Of a stretch of 64,000 nt of DNA, positions 17,669 through 26,757 are shown piece by piece. The position numbers and the translations under genes are program-made. The notes under the pieces were generated by a model. That model did not search any database. It worked only from the letters and a program-made list of their open reading frames with translations, and was not told the origin of the DNA. Numbering within the stretch: the first letter of the stretch is position 1; each line of letters starts with the position of its first letter. Source of the stretch: CBDFNC01 sp965249895 (GTDB taxonomy: Bacteria; Pseudomonadota; Gammaproteobacteria; Enterobacterales; CBDFNC01); contig CBDFNC010000002.1 of the NCBI GenBank assembly GCA_965249895.1, positions 62,001 to 126,000 of the forward strand, read 5' to 3'.

Positions 17669-19159
17669 TTATTCGCCGAGGTACCTAGTTTGCAGATGCT
17701 GCTTAAAATATGCTGGATTTAGCTTTTCGCCAGTGGCTTGTTTAACCAGGTTATGGGTATCAAGCAGACTTGCCTTGGACCAGATGTTTTGTTTAAGCCA
17801 GGCAAAGATAGGGTCAAAATCCTGGCTACCAATCAGCTGGTTGATATCACCCACCTGCTGGTTGATGCTGACGGCAAACTGAGCCGCATAGATGGCGCCT
17901 AAGGTATAGCTGGGGAAATAACCAAAACTGCCGTCGGTCCAGTGAATATCTTGCATGCAGCCATCTTTAAAGTTGCCTTTGGTGGAAAGGTTGAGATAAC
18001 CCTGCATTTTTTCATCCCAGGCGTCGGGAATATCTGCCACCTCGAGTTGGCCATCAATTAAGGCTCTTTCGATTTCGTAGCGTAAAATAACATGGGCCGG
18101 ATAGGTCACTTCGTCGGCGTCAACCCTGATATAACCGGGATTTACTCGGTTATAAAGCTTGCTCAGGTTGGTGGTTTCAAATGCGGCGTTGTTTTGGCTG
18201 CCAAGATGCTGCTTTAATAAGGGGGATAGCAGGTTTAAAAAGGCCGGGTTACGGCCTAATTGCATTTCGAAGAACAGGCTTTGACTTTCGTGGATCCCCA
18301 TAGAGCGGGCAACTCCGCCAGGTAAACCGGCAAACTCCGCGGGTAAGTTTTGCTCGTACCTGGCGTGTCCGGTTTCATGGATTATTCCCATCAGACTCTG
18401 AGTGAAGTCATTTTCATCATAACGAGTGGTGATCCTTACATCCGTTGGCACGCCGCCACAAAATGGGTGCACGCTGATGTCAAGGCGGCCGTGATTAAAG
18501 TCAAACCCCAAGCGCTCCATCACATCCAGGCCCAGGGCGTTTTGTGTTGCGGTAGGAAAAGGCCCTGCTGGAGAGAGCAGGTTTTCACTCTTTTGCTTTT
18601 CGCATACTTGCTGAATAAGTTCTGGCAACCAGCTTTTTAACTCGCCGAACAGGGTATCCAGTTCAGAGCTGGTGAGACCCGGCTCATATAGTTCAAGTAA
18701 AGCATCATAGGGGGACAAACAGTTTCCTTCTGCCCTGATACCCGCTTCCTCGCGACTTAATTTAACGACTTCAGTTAAGTTTTTGGAAAAGCCTGTCCAG
18801 TCGTTGTTAACTCGTTGTTCCCGCCAGGCATGCTCACACTTGGAGCCAGCAAGAGATTTTGCCTGCACCAGGGAGCCGGGTAATTGGCTGGCTTGCTGAT
18901 ATTGCCTGCTCATTTCGTGTAAATTGGCGAGCTCTGCTGGTGACAAGGTTTCAGTTTTCGCTTTATCCAACCATTCGGGTAATGAAGGATCCGTAGTTTG
19001 CTGATGGATCAGTACAGCAAGCTCAGCCAGAGCCTGGGATCTGGCCTGATTTCCGCCGACAGGCATCATACTGGCCTGATCCCAGCCACAAATTGCGCCT
19101 AAGTGAGAGAACCTGTCTATTTTTTTAAAGTGTTCACATAAATGCTGGTAGCTGTTCAT
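17669..19159 (-). CDS. Carboxypeptidase Taq, M32 zinc metallopeptidase
   Basis: A 496-residue cytoplasmic enzyme, the usual M32 length. The zinc site is HETGH at residues 261-265 in MGIIHETGHARYEQ. Other family blocks are HPFCGGVPTDVRITTRY, SQSLFFEMQ, and VDADEVTYPAHVILRYEIE. It removes C-terminal residues from peptides. The start is 2 bp after the smrA stop and has an AAGGAT box overlapping the end of smrA, so the two are translationally coupled. Confidence 0.95.
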   Translation of the reverse strand: MNSYQHLCEHFKKIDRFSHLGAICGWDQASMMPVGGNQARSQALAELAVLIHQQTTDPSLPEWLDKAKTETLSPAELANLHEMSRQYQQASQLPGSLVQAKSLAGSKCEHAWREQRVNNDWTGFSKNLTEVVKLSREEAGIRAEGNCLSPYDALLELYEPGLTSSELDTLFGELKSWLPELIQQVCEKQKSENLLSPAGPFPTATQNALGLDVMERLGFDFNHGRLDISVHPFCGGVPTDVRITTRYDENDFTQSLMGIIHETGHARYEQNLPAEFAGLPGGVARSMGIHESQSLFFEMQLGRNPAFLNLLSPLLKQHLGSQNNAAFETTNLSKLYNRVNPGYIRVDADEVTYPAHVILRYEIERALIDGQLEVADIPDAWDEKMQGYLNLSTKGNFKDGCMQDIHWTDGSFGYFPSYTLGAIYAAQFAVSINQQVGDINQLIGSQDFDPIFAWLKQNIWSKASLLDTHNLVKQATGEKLNPAYFKQHLQTRYLGE

Positions 19160-19161
19160 AG

Positions 19162-19742
19162 TTATCCTTTTCCCTTGGTCTGGTGCTCTCTATTTTCAAT
19201 TTTATTGGCTGGACTTTTTTTAAACAACACATATAAAGAGCCGGCTCCTCCATGGTGTCGTTGGGTGGAGTGTATGGCCAGTACATCTTCAAATTGGGGA
19301 AGCCACAGGCTGACATAGCTTTTTAAGACGGCGGGAGGGTCAGACTGGGCGCCCCGGCCATGAATTATGATGGCGCTGCGAATATCCAGTTTGATACAAA
19401 CTCGGACGAATTCTGTCACGGAATTTCTGGCCTGTATCAGGTTTTTTTGGTGCAAATCAAGTCTGGCTTGAATTTCGTATTTCCCCAACCTGAGTTTTTT
19501 AAACACGCCATCCTGAACCCCGGCATTTTTATAGGTGACTATGTCATCGGGGGACAATAAATCTATTGCCTCCATCGAAAGGTGATCCCTATCTCGTGGG
19601 TCGGCGTATTGTGCTGCTTTTTGCCGCTCAAGCTGGGCTTGGCTGGGTTGAGTACGCAGGTTTTTTTCCGACACTATATCTGAGGTTAACTTTTGATCCC
19701 CTCGACTTCATTTGCAAACAGGCTCCAGTCGTCATTTGCCAT
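19162..19742 (-). pseudogene. smrA: SmrA-like Smr-domain protein with a frame break near its start
   Basis: A frame opening at the GTG at 19674 encodes 170 residues with the Smr domain (LDLHQKNLIQAR, IIIHGRG, HHGGAGSLYVLF). Upstream, a second frame from the ATG at 19742 encodes MANDDWSLFANEVEGIKS before a stop. That segment matches the usual N-terminus of SmrA (SLF...DV.PLK), so the native start is 19742. One extra A in the A4 run (19691-19694) would join the frames as GIKKLTSDIVSEKN. Either this is a one-base loss or sequencing error, or translation begins at the internal GTG and the domain is still made. The role is a putative DNA endonuclease. Confidence 0.75.
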
Positions 19743-19928
19743 CATATTTGCCAACACTTCTTGCAATAATGGATAATGCAATCAGTGTATCAGCGAATCG
19801 GTCATTCAGGATTAGGTTTTTGCGCCGGGAGGGCTGTAGAGCGTAGTCGGGGTGAGAGGAATGCTGGATATGTGGAGGTTTCGCGGACCAGGTTCATTTA
19901 ATGTCCGCGAACATAGGTTTTACCACGG

Positions 19929-20069
19929 TTAGGATGGCTCTTTGGCTGTCATTATTTTGCGAATAAAATAAATAGCGAAAAACACCATCAGGCCCACGGT
20001 TGTTCCTATTACGGCCATAGAAGCCAAGCCTATCGAATTACCAAATAATAAATCCATCCAAAGTTCCAT
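19929..20069 (-). CDS. DUF3149-type single-pass membrane miniprotein
   Basis: A protein of 46 residues beginning MELWMDLLFGNSIGLAS, then a hydrophobic segment IGTTVGLMVFFAIYFI and a basic tail RKIMTAKEPS. This matches the short DUF3149 proteins of gammaproteobacteria. A GGAGGT box lies 6 bp before the ATG. Function unknown; it should be an inner-membrane protein. The gene sits alone between smrA and the TraB-like gene, with about 185 bp of featureless sequence downstream. Confidence 0.8.
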   Translation of the reverse strand: MELWMDLLFGNSIGLASMAVIGTTVGLMVFFAIYFIRKIMTAKEPS

Positions 20070-20166
20070 GCTGACCTCCGTAGTTAGTGTCATCTATATA
20101 TTATTTAACTGGGGGGTGGATGAGATGATCTCGATCAAAGGAGCCTTAGTTCTGCGCTCACCACTG

Positions 20167-21072
20167 TTAATTTTTGAGAGATTGGATCTGAAAGCCTTGC
20201 TGCTTTAGCAGGTTCACCAGGCCGTGCTCACCTGTCAGGTGTAGAGCGCCGACGACAATGAAATAGCTTTGTTTACTGTCAAACTGATGAATTTGCTCCA
20301 TCCAGTCCAGATTACGCTCCGTCAACAAGAGTTGCTGTATTTTAGCATCTATTGATTTGCCTTCCATATCCAATAACAGCCTCTGTAGCGCCTTATCGCG
20401 TCCTTGCCGCCAAGCTGCTATTGCCTTGTCGATAGTTATTTCGGCATCGTCAAATTGACGTAGTGATGTTTCAAGGTAGTCAGGTGTACTTTTAGCGAGT
20501 TCAGACAGGTACCAAAATTGTTTATGCATACTTTCGAGTTGTTTTATGGGTTTGCCTTGCTGGTTAGCCTGCTTAATAAAGTAGTTATCAATGCCAAAAA
20601 TGGGGGAGTAGCCCAGTTGATGTAGTTTAAGCTGAAAAGCACTGATCAGTGCAAACCAAGGCTGCAGCTGCATGGTTTTTGGGCTATCCAATCCCACTTG
20701 TCTTAGCTGAGCAGACAAAGAGTCAAAACTGGACTTGGGTAATACCTGTTGCAGGGTTTTACCTTGGGGTAGGTGAGTTAATTCCCGGGTGTTATAAATA
20801 TCTTGCTGGCTAATTCTAGAAATATCGATTTCGACAACCAGGTTATCTGACTTATTAAAGGCAGATATCACGGCTTGAGGTAAAGGGTATATGTCGGCCT
20901 TACCATAATGAATAGAGCCCAGTAGCCAAATGTTGGGTCCGCCAACCTTGGACACCTGCCAGGCCGAAGGGGTGCTGGAAGCGAAAGCGGTGAAGCATTG
21001 CAAGATATAAAGGAGTAAGAAGGCGAATATTGCTTTCACGATTACAACCTGGTCAACAAGAATAAAACCCAT
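20167..21072 (-). CDS. TraB/GumN-family protein
   Basis: A protein of 301 residues. An N-terminal hydrophobic stretch (VKAIFAFLLLYILQCFTAFA) is a signal peptide. Family marks are WLLGSIHYGKADIYPLP with its conserved GS.H, IFGIDNYFIKQA, and VGALHLTGEHGLVNLLKQQGF at the C-terminus. These proteins are proposed metallopeptidase-like and their substrate is unknown. A GTG eleven codons downstream of the ATG, with AGG upstream, is an alternative start. Confidence 0.85.
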   Translation of the reverse strand: MGFILVDQVVIVKAIFAFLLLYILQCFTAFASSTPSAWQVSKVGGPNIWLLGSIHYGKADIYPLPQAVISAFNKSDNLVVEIDISRISQQDIYNTRELTHLPQGKTLQQVLPKSSFDSLSAQLRQVGLDSPKTMQLQPWFALISAFQLKLHQLGYSPIFGIDNYFIKQANQQGKPIKQLESMHKQFWYLSELAKSTPDYLETSLRQFDDAEITIDKAIAAWRQGRDKALQRLLLDMEGKSIDAKIQQLLLTERNLDWMEQIHQFDSKQSYFIVVGALHLTGEHGLVNLLKQQGFQIQSLKN

Positions 21073-21092
21073 TATCTGAGTTTTTGAGTCGT

Positions 21093-21217
21093 TTGTTAAT
21101 GTTTATCCCGGTCTGCAATAAAACTGTAAAACCCGAGTGCTAAAATAACAGCGAAATCAGCATTAGGCGTTCTCGGTACCTGAGAGGCTGTTGCCCCGGC
21201 TGGCCCGGGGCTTTTTT
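21093..21217 (+). ncRNA. Candidate small RNA ending in a strong terminator
   Basis: Between two minus-strand genes the plus strand has a weak promoter-like pair (ttgtta at 21093, caataa at 21116), an imperfect hairpin tctcggtacctgaga near 21174-21188, and a perfect intrinsic terminator (gccccgg/ccggggc plus six T at 21193-21217). No plus-strand gene ends here, so the terminator needs another owner. It is unlike Spot 42, RyhB or ArcZ in sequence as far as I can recall. Confidence 0.35.
21193..21217 (+). terminator. Rho-independent terminator
   Basis: A 7-bp perfect GC stem gccccgg/ccggggc with a 5-base loop, followed by tttttt. It reads on the plus strand, opposite to both flanking genes. Confidence 0.8.
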
Positions 21218-21218
21218 A

Positions 21219-22076
21219 TTAGCTTGCCCGGCGTAAAATCTGGTCCAATATGCTCGTCGGCAGCAACCGACGCAGTAAGGCGAATAAGTAGGTGGGTTTA
21301 GTCACGTAATAGCGGGCTTTGGGATGATTGCTTTGTAGTGCGTGGAGCAATGGTTGGTAAACAGCTTCAGGGCCCAAAGTAAAAGGGGCTGCTGGACCCT
21401 CTTTGCTCAGCTTGGCCAGGGTTTGCTGGTAATGCATTTTATGCACGCTAGCTTCAATATCAATGTTGGCTCTGAAGGCGTGAAGGGCGTTCTTCCTGAA
21501 GTCGCTTAAGATAGGTCCAGGTTCAATCAGGCTGACGTGAATGCCGCTACCCGCCAACTCCAACCTTAACGTATCGGTAAGCCCTTCCAATGCAAACTTG
21601 CTGGCGTTATATGCCCCGCGATATTTCATTGCGACTAAGCCTAAAACAGAGCTGTTTTGGATCAGTCGACCCTCTCCCTGTCGACGCATCACAGGTAACA
21701 CTTGCCGGGTTAGTTCGTGCCAGCCAAACAGGTTGGTTTCGAACTGGGCTCTAAGAGCCGAGGTGGGGATATCTTCTACGGCACCCGGTTGGCCATAAGC
21801 CCCATTATTAAATACCGCGAATAAACGTCCCTGAGTCTTCTCCAGAACCTGCTCCAGGCAGGCCGAAATGCTGTCTGGGTTATTTAAATCCAGCAATAAG
21901 GCCTTCAGGCCCTGTTCATTTAAACGGTCGACGTCTTCCTGCTTTCTGGCGGTTGCATAAACGTCGAATTCGGTGTTCGAGAGTTGTTTTGCCGTGTAGT
22001 AGCCGATCCCGCTGGAGCAGCCGGTAATTAATATCGATTTCGTTTTTATCATTTTGTCGGGTTCTAATAGTGTCAT
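21219..22076 (-). CDS. Short-chain dehydrogenase/reductase, YbbO-like
   Basis: A protein of 285 residues. The nucleotide-binding motif is ILITGCSSGIG, followed by NNGAYGQPGAVED, NSSVLGLVAMKYRGAYNASK (catalytic Ser, Tyr and Lys), LIEPGPILSDF, and a C-terminal LLRRLLPTSILDQILR. The pattern closely follows YbbO-type NADP-dependent aldehyde reductases. The start could be the ATG at 22076 or the one at 22052; neither has a strong ribosome site. Substrate not readable. Confidence 0.85.
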   Translation of the reverse strand: MTLLEPDKMIKTKSILITGCSSGIGYYTAKQLSNTEFDVYATARKQEDVDRLNEQGLKALLLDLNNPDSISACLEQVLEKTQGRLFAVFNNGAYGQPGAVEDIPTSALRAQFETNLFGWHELTRQVLPVMRRQGEGRLIQNSSVLGLVAMKYRGAYNASKFALEGLTDTLRLELAGSGIHVSLIEPGPILSDFRKNALHAFRANIDIEASVHKMHYQQTLAKLSKEGPAAPFTLGPEAVYQPLLHALQSNHPKARYYVTKPTYLFALLRRLLPTSILDQILRRAS

Positions 22077-22605
22077 TGGAAAGTACCAAAAGTAAGAGCT
22101 ATATCAAATTGTGCATTATTTACCATTGTATGAATAGATAGAGTCCCTATAATCGCCTCTGGTGTTTTTCTTCTTTTGTATTAGAAAGAATGTCACCCAA
22201 AGGCCTTTGAATAGTTAGAACAAGGTCACAAAAAACCACCTTAATTACTACAAAAACCACCTGTAACGCCTCTTTTATTACCCGGATCTACTAGTAAGTC
22301 TATGTTATATATGACTTTATAGAAAGTTCAATTTTGTTTTGTGATCATTGTCAATATTCTCCCCAAAGATCGTTCCGTCCTATTGATAATTCGCAGCGAG
22401 AAGCTAGTATGGATGCCCATAAGGTGAGTGGAGCAAGGGTTTAGCGAAACTATCCGGAGTTACCAAACAATAAATTCAAAAAGGTAACTAACTAATTTTG
22501 TAACAGTATAAGTTACAAAATTTGCAATAAAAAAGGCTTCATGGACATGGATTCTATGGACTAGAAAGAAGCCAAGATGCTGAGTCTATTATCAAGGAGA
22601 GACTA
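22077..22605 (+). promoter_or_regulatory. Long porin leader/promoter region with two dyads
   Basis: 529 bp without a gene. Near the porin start are an 11-bp-arm palindrome (aattttgtaac/gttacaaaatt, 22494-22522) and a second dyad ggcttc/gaagcc (22535-22573) that would lie in the mRNA leader. The first could be an operator for an osmotic or envelope regulator; the second could be an RNA hairpin. AAGGAGAG precedes the ATG. Outer-membrane porin genes commonly have long regulated leaders. Confidence 0.45.
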
Positions 22606-23727
22606 ATGTTTAAACGTTCTATTTTAGCTGCTGCGGTAGCTACAGTTGCTGTTGCAGCACCTGCTCAAGCCGATATCGGCAATGTTGATCTTTACGGTCA
22701 GGTAGCTGTTTCTGTGTGGTCTGGTGCTAACTGGGATGACGGTGGCCAGCTGGAAAACGAATCTCGTTTCGGTCTGCGTGGTAGCAAAGAGCTGGCTCGT
22801 GGTCCTAAGTTATTCTGGCAATTGGAAGGCGGTAATGTAGGTAACGATGGCGGCGGTTCTGGTCTTGGTGTCCGCGATACTTTCGTTGGTTTTGAAGGCT
22901 CTGCGGGTAAAGTACGTATCGGCCGTATGCTGACTCCAGCATACCAGATTGTAGATTGGCCTTATTCTGGTATCAGTGCTGGTAATGTATTTGACTCGAA
23001 TCACGATATCACTGGTGGCGCTAACTATGACCGTCAGTCTCAAATGATCCGTTATGACTCGCAAAAGATGGGTGGCTTTAGCTTCTCTTTGGCAGGTGGT
23101 CGCGGTAACAACGGTGGCGATGATCAAAACAACTTCTGGGGCGCATCTGCTCACTACAGCATTGGTCCAGTTGCATTCCATGCTGGTTATGAGGGCGGTA
23201 GTAACCGTGAAGTTAGTGAAGTGGCTGGCTGGTATGCAGCGTATAAAAAACAAAATCCTGGCCAAGCTAATCCCCTTCCGGATCTAGACTCAGAGGCTAA
23301 AACGACCTCTGATACTCAATTAGGAATCATAGGTTTCGAGGCGAACTTCGAAAATGGCCTAGGTTTCTATGGCGCATATAAAGCGATGGAAGCTAAGCAC
23401 GAAGACTTCACTAATATCTTAGGTGATAAGCAGAAACAATCTGCTTACTCTTTAGGAACCGTTTACAATACGGGTGACTGGCAATTTAAAGTTGCCTACG
23501 CTGCTAACCAAGCGCTTAAAGTTGAAGGCGGTGAGAATGATGGTTCACATGGTAACCTGAAAGATACAATCATCTCTGGCCAGGCTCTGTACTTCCTGGA
23601 TGACTCAGCAGTAACTTATGTTCGTGTTTACCAGCTGGACCGTACATCATTTAATGCAAAAGACAGTGTTGTATCTAAAATCGACAAAGAAACAGCTGTT
23701 GGTGTTGGTATCGAATACTACTTCTAA
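22606..23727 (+). CDS. Outer-membrane porin (gram-negative porin family)
   Basis: A protein of 373 residues with a signal peptide cleaved after AAPAQA. The mature protein begins DIGNVDLYGQVAVSVW and shows alternating beta-strand patterns, ESRFGLRGSKEL, a loop-3-like acidic region, and a C-terminal VGVGIEYYF ending in Phe, the signal for BAM-mediated insertion. This is a trimeric 16-strand diffusion pore by family. The strong codon bias and perfect terminator suggest high expression. Confidence 0.93.
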   Translation: MFKRSILAAAVATVAVAAPAQADIGNVDLYGQVAVSVWSGANWDDGGQLENESRFGLRGSKELARGPKLFWQLEGGNVGNDGGGSGLGVRDTFVGFEGSAGKVRIGRMLTPAYQIVDWPYSGISAGNVFDSNHDITGGANYDRQSQMIRYDSQKMGGFSFSLAGGRGNNGGDDQNNFWGASAHYSIGPVAFHAGYEGGSNREVSEVAGWYAAYKKQNPGQANPLPDLDSEAKTTSDTQLGIIGFEANFENGLGFYGAYKAMEAKHEDFTNILGDKQKQSAYSLGTVYNTGDWQFKVAYAANQALKVEGGENDGSHGNLKDTIISGQALYFLDDSAVTYVRVYQLDRTSFNAKDSVVSKIDKETAVGVGIEYYF

Positions 23728-23756
23728 TCTTTGTTAAAAAGATTGAAATCTATCGA

Positions 23757-23787
23757 GAAACGGGCTTTTTGGCCCGTTTCTTTTTTT
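23757..23787 (+). terminator. Rho-independent terminator of the porin gene
   Basis: Perfect 9-bp stem gaaacgggc/gcccgtttc followed by seven T. Confidence 0.93.
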
Positions 23788-23882
23788 ACATTCTGAGGTA
23801 TGATACTGCTTGATTTATAAGAACTGTCGCGAACTAAGTCAGGACATATTTAATGTTTGCCGGGAAGGCATAAAGGGGTTAT

Positions 23883-24710
23883 ATGAAGTTTTCAAAAGTA
23901 GTATTGGCGCTTAGCTTAGGGCTGGCTTCTATGAGTCTTTCAGCAAAAGTACAGTTTGAAGCCTCAAAGGGAATTGACCTTGTCGTAGTAAATGGTGCTG
24001 AGCCAGAATACCAAGATGCTTCCTGGTTGGATTTCAACAGCCCGAAAGTTGTGACTATGGAAGATGGTGCTAACCAGCTGGTATTTAGAATATCAAGAAT
24101 TGTCTGGAGTGGTTCCGAAGAAAAACGGAAATATTACTCTAGCGCTCAAATTATTAAATTTGATGCAAAAGACGCTAAATTGACAATTAAGGTGCCGAAC
24201 TTCACTACCTGGGATCAAGCACTGGAATACGATAAAACCACCAAATTTGAATTGGTTGACGATAATGGAAAAGCAGTGCGTTACGTTGGTGATGTATTAG
24301 AGAAATCTGGTTTCCAGTCAATGCGTGACTTTCCGGCGGAAGTCGCCATCTACAATAGTAAAGATCGCAAAGCTGCGATGGCTGTTGCAGGCGGTTTAAC
24401 CGTGGCGGAAGCCGTAAGCCAGCAACAAGCGCAAATTGCTGCACAAGCATCGACCATAGCTCCGCAACCAGTTACGACCAGTTCTCTAAGCAAAGAAATG
24501 GAAATGTTCCGTTATTGGTTTGATAAAGCAAGTCCTGAAGAGCAGGAGACTTTCTTAAGCTGGGGAATTAAAAACCTGAAATCAGCAGAAAAACCAGAGG
24601 TTAAATCCGGCAGCCGCTCGTCGGATATGCTGGCTTACTGGTTTAAGGAAGGTAATACGGAGCAACAAGAAGATGCTCTAGGTTGGGCGATTAAAAATAT
24701 AAAAAAATAG
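23883..24710 (+). CDS. DUF2057 (YccT-like) secreted protein with C-terminal repeat
   Basis: A protein of 275 residues. Signal peptide ends at SLSAKV. Residues about 20-165 resemble DUF2057: GIDLVVVNGAEP, QLVFRISRIV, and DFPAEVAIYNSKDRKAA. After a Gln/Ala-rich linker there are two copies of a roughly 25-residue unit, EMFRYWFDKASPEEQETFLS... and DMLAYWFKEGNTEQQEDALG..., each ending WGIKNLK or WAIKNIK. That tail is not part of the family core as I know it. Function unknown; a periplasmic location is expected. Confidence 0.75.
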   Translation: MKFSKVVLALSLGLASMSLSAKVQFEASKGIDLVVVNGAEPEYQDASWLDFNSPKVVTMEDGANQLVFRISRIVWSGSEEKRKYYSSAQIIKFDAKDAKLTIKVPNFTTWDQALEYDKTTKFELVDDNGKAVRYVGDVLEKSGFQSMRDFPAEVAIYNSKDRKAAMAVAGGLTVAEAVSQQQAQIAAQASTIAPQPVTTSSLSKEMEMFRYWFDKASPEEQETFLSWGIKNLKSAEKPEVKSGSRSSDMLAYWFKEGNTEQQEDALGWAIKNIKK

Positions 24711-24719
24711 TATTATTTA

Positions 24720-24745
24720 TATAGCGGGTTTTTATGCCCGCTATA
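24720..24745. terminator. Bidirectional hairpin terminator
   Basis: The stem tatagcggg/cccgctata lies between the convergent DUF2057 and DUF2799 genes and can serve both strands. Confidence 0.7.
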
Positions 24746-24749
24746 ACTC

Positions 24750-25106
24750 TTACATTCTTCCCACACCTTCTCTGCTGCGAAGCCAGTCTTGTTCAAATTG
24801 AAAGCCATGAGGCATTTTATCGCATACCTTATTATAAGGTTTCCCTCTTAAGCCCAGGTGTATGGCGTTTTCTGGTTGGCAATAGGCGCTTAAACCCAGC
24901 TTATAGCCTTTATCATATTTTTGTAGTGCCTCCTGCTGGTCCCCTCCAAGGTCCGATAACTCGCCTCGATTGCGGGCTATCCAGCCTTTCTGAGCATCTT
25001 GTTGACCAATTTCAAACCAGTTTCCAGATTTTGTCATGTTTTTGGTTTCGGTGGAGACGCAGCCAGCTAATCCTATCGCCAATAATATAATCGCTGCTTT
25101 GTACAT
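24750..25106 (-). CDS. DUF2799 lipoprotein
   Basis: A protein of 118 residues. Signal and lipobox MYKAAIILLAIGLAGC; the mature part has the DUF2799 pattern: W..IG.QDA.KGW, GELSDLGGDQQEALQKYDKGYKLGL, YCQPENAIHLGLRGKPYNKVC. Lipid-anchored envelope protein of unknown function. It is the last chromosomal gene before the island's left attachment site. Confidence 0.85.
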   Translation of the reverse strand: MYKAAIILLAIGLAGCVSTETKNMTKSGNWFEIGQQDAQKGWIARNRGELSDLGGDQQEALQKYDKGYKLGLSAYCQPENAIHLGLRGKPYNKVCDKMPHGFQFEQDWLRSREGVGRM

Positions 25107-25225
25107 AAGCTTCTTCTATCGCCGTGAATATAATCAATATCTAATTAGAAAGATGTTAACAGAGAAATCTTACAGGCAAGGTAAAATTAGAGGCCATGAG
25201 CTGGTGCAACTAATTCGTTATATGG

Positions 25226-25282
25226 GAAATGGCGCTTCCTGCAAGAGTCGAACTTGCGGCCTTCCCCTTAGGAGGGGGACGC
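25226..25282. repeat. Left attachment site (attL): tRNA-Arg 3' half
   Basis: Identical over 57 bp to 51794-51850. It holds the T arm, acceptor end and CCA of tRNA-Arg on the minus strand up to the anticodon arm, then diverges. Confidence 0.92.
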
Positions 25283-25594
25283 CAAATGAAAAATAACCCT
25301 TATATTACAGTTGCTTATGCGTTACCTGTCCTTTCTTGGTACCCTATTGGTACCCCGCCACCCAAAATAACTGTCCTAGAGTATGAAAAAGGCCGAGGAA
25401 TTGACCTTTTAGAACAGTAACAAATTTGTATTTCATTGAATAGCTGCTGAAAGTGTTACAGCAATGAAAGGTCCAATGGATAAAGTATGGCTTTCTATTG
25501 ATGATGATAGAAAACCTATTTAATATCAAATGAATAAGAAATGGTTATCGGATAGCAGGCGGCAACGTATTGTTTTATCGATCAAGAGGGAACT
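25283..25594. promoter_or_regulatory. Island left end with candidate integrase arm sites
   Basis: About 310 bp without a gene. Two ttggtaccc sites at 25336 and 25347 (11 bp apart) match the paired sites at 51652 and 51664 near the other end. They may be arm-type integrase or excisionase sites. Confidence 0.4.
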
Positions 25595-26074
25595 ATGGCA
25601 AGCAGCGGTGGCATGACTAAGACTGATATTATTGATGGAATCGGCGAAATCACCTTTAATTCTGGGCTAAGCTTTTTCGAATATTTACATGAACGGATGT
25701 TAAATCACCCTGACTATATTTGGCGTGGACAGCGAGTTGCATCTTGGGGCTTAGATTCAACTCTTAAGAGGTTGATGAACCAAAACGAAGGTGAAGTAGT
25801 CTCGTTTAGTTTCTATAAAGAGCATCTAGATAGGTTCAAACAAGCATCCAGAGGGCGTAGAGGATCAAATCCAACGAAATTAGAAGATGATAATGACTGG
25901 TGGGCCTTAGGGCAGCATCATGGCCTTGCTACTCCGCTACTTGACTGGACAACTTCACCTTATGTCGCAGCATATTTTGCGTTTAATGAGATTGGAGATG
26001 ATCAGTCAAAATATAGGTCAGTATATGCGCTTCACCAGTCATCTGTTGAGACTAAAGTTAATATTAATTTAGTT
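25595..26074 (+). pseudogene. FRG-domain protein, truncated by IS66
   Basis: The ATG follows AGAGGGA. 160 native residues remain, with the FRG-domain hallmarks YIWRGQRVASWGLDSTLKR, DDNDWWALGQHHGLATPLL and DWTTSPYVAAYFAF. After residue 160 the frame enters the left end of the IS66 copy and ends at 26119 with unrelated codons. FRG proteins occur in phages and defence-type loci; the C-terminal part that might define function is lost. Confidence 0.8.
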
Positions 26075-26757
26075 GTAACTATTCAGCTGGCGGAATATTA
26101 TTCAATTTTTCCTGAATGAAGTCTGGCCACTTTCCGGCAAACAGGCACTCCAGCGCCTGCCCGACACCGACATTATTTTTCTGGCACGTTGATATATAAC
26201 TGCGAACCCGGCAAAAGACCTTGGCTCCCTCCATGGAGCGGAAACAGCCAGAGATTTTTTGCTGCACCTTTGCCATTCTGATATCCCTCTCTCCTTGGTT
26301 GTTGGTGAAGGGAACCTCTGGATTATCCATGAACCTCAGCACATCATCCTCAAAATCCCTGAGCCGCTCTAGTAAGTTCCTGGCCTTGCTGCGGGCGACC
26401 CGCCCTTTTTCTTCTTGCCCGTTTGCGGCTCCGCCGGGGGCGGGCACTCCTGCTCCGCCTTATCGAGCAAACTCTGATACTTTTTCCGCCACTGCAACGC
26501 AGTATCGTTATCAAGCTGGCCACCGGCATCATTTACTGCATCATTGATTTCAATGAGCCGTTCATACATCCCATTAGTCCACTCTTGCCCGTCTTGCTCA
26601 TAGGCGCGGGTAAGTTCCCGCAGGTGATGGGCATTGCACAAACTGTGGAACACTTGCGTATAGCGGTAATAAGGTTTCCAGTGGTCATGGCAGAGTGTCC
26701 CGGCGAACTGAGGCAGTATCGGCGTTTTTCAAGGTAGTTGTCGCCTAAAGTTCAAAA

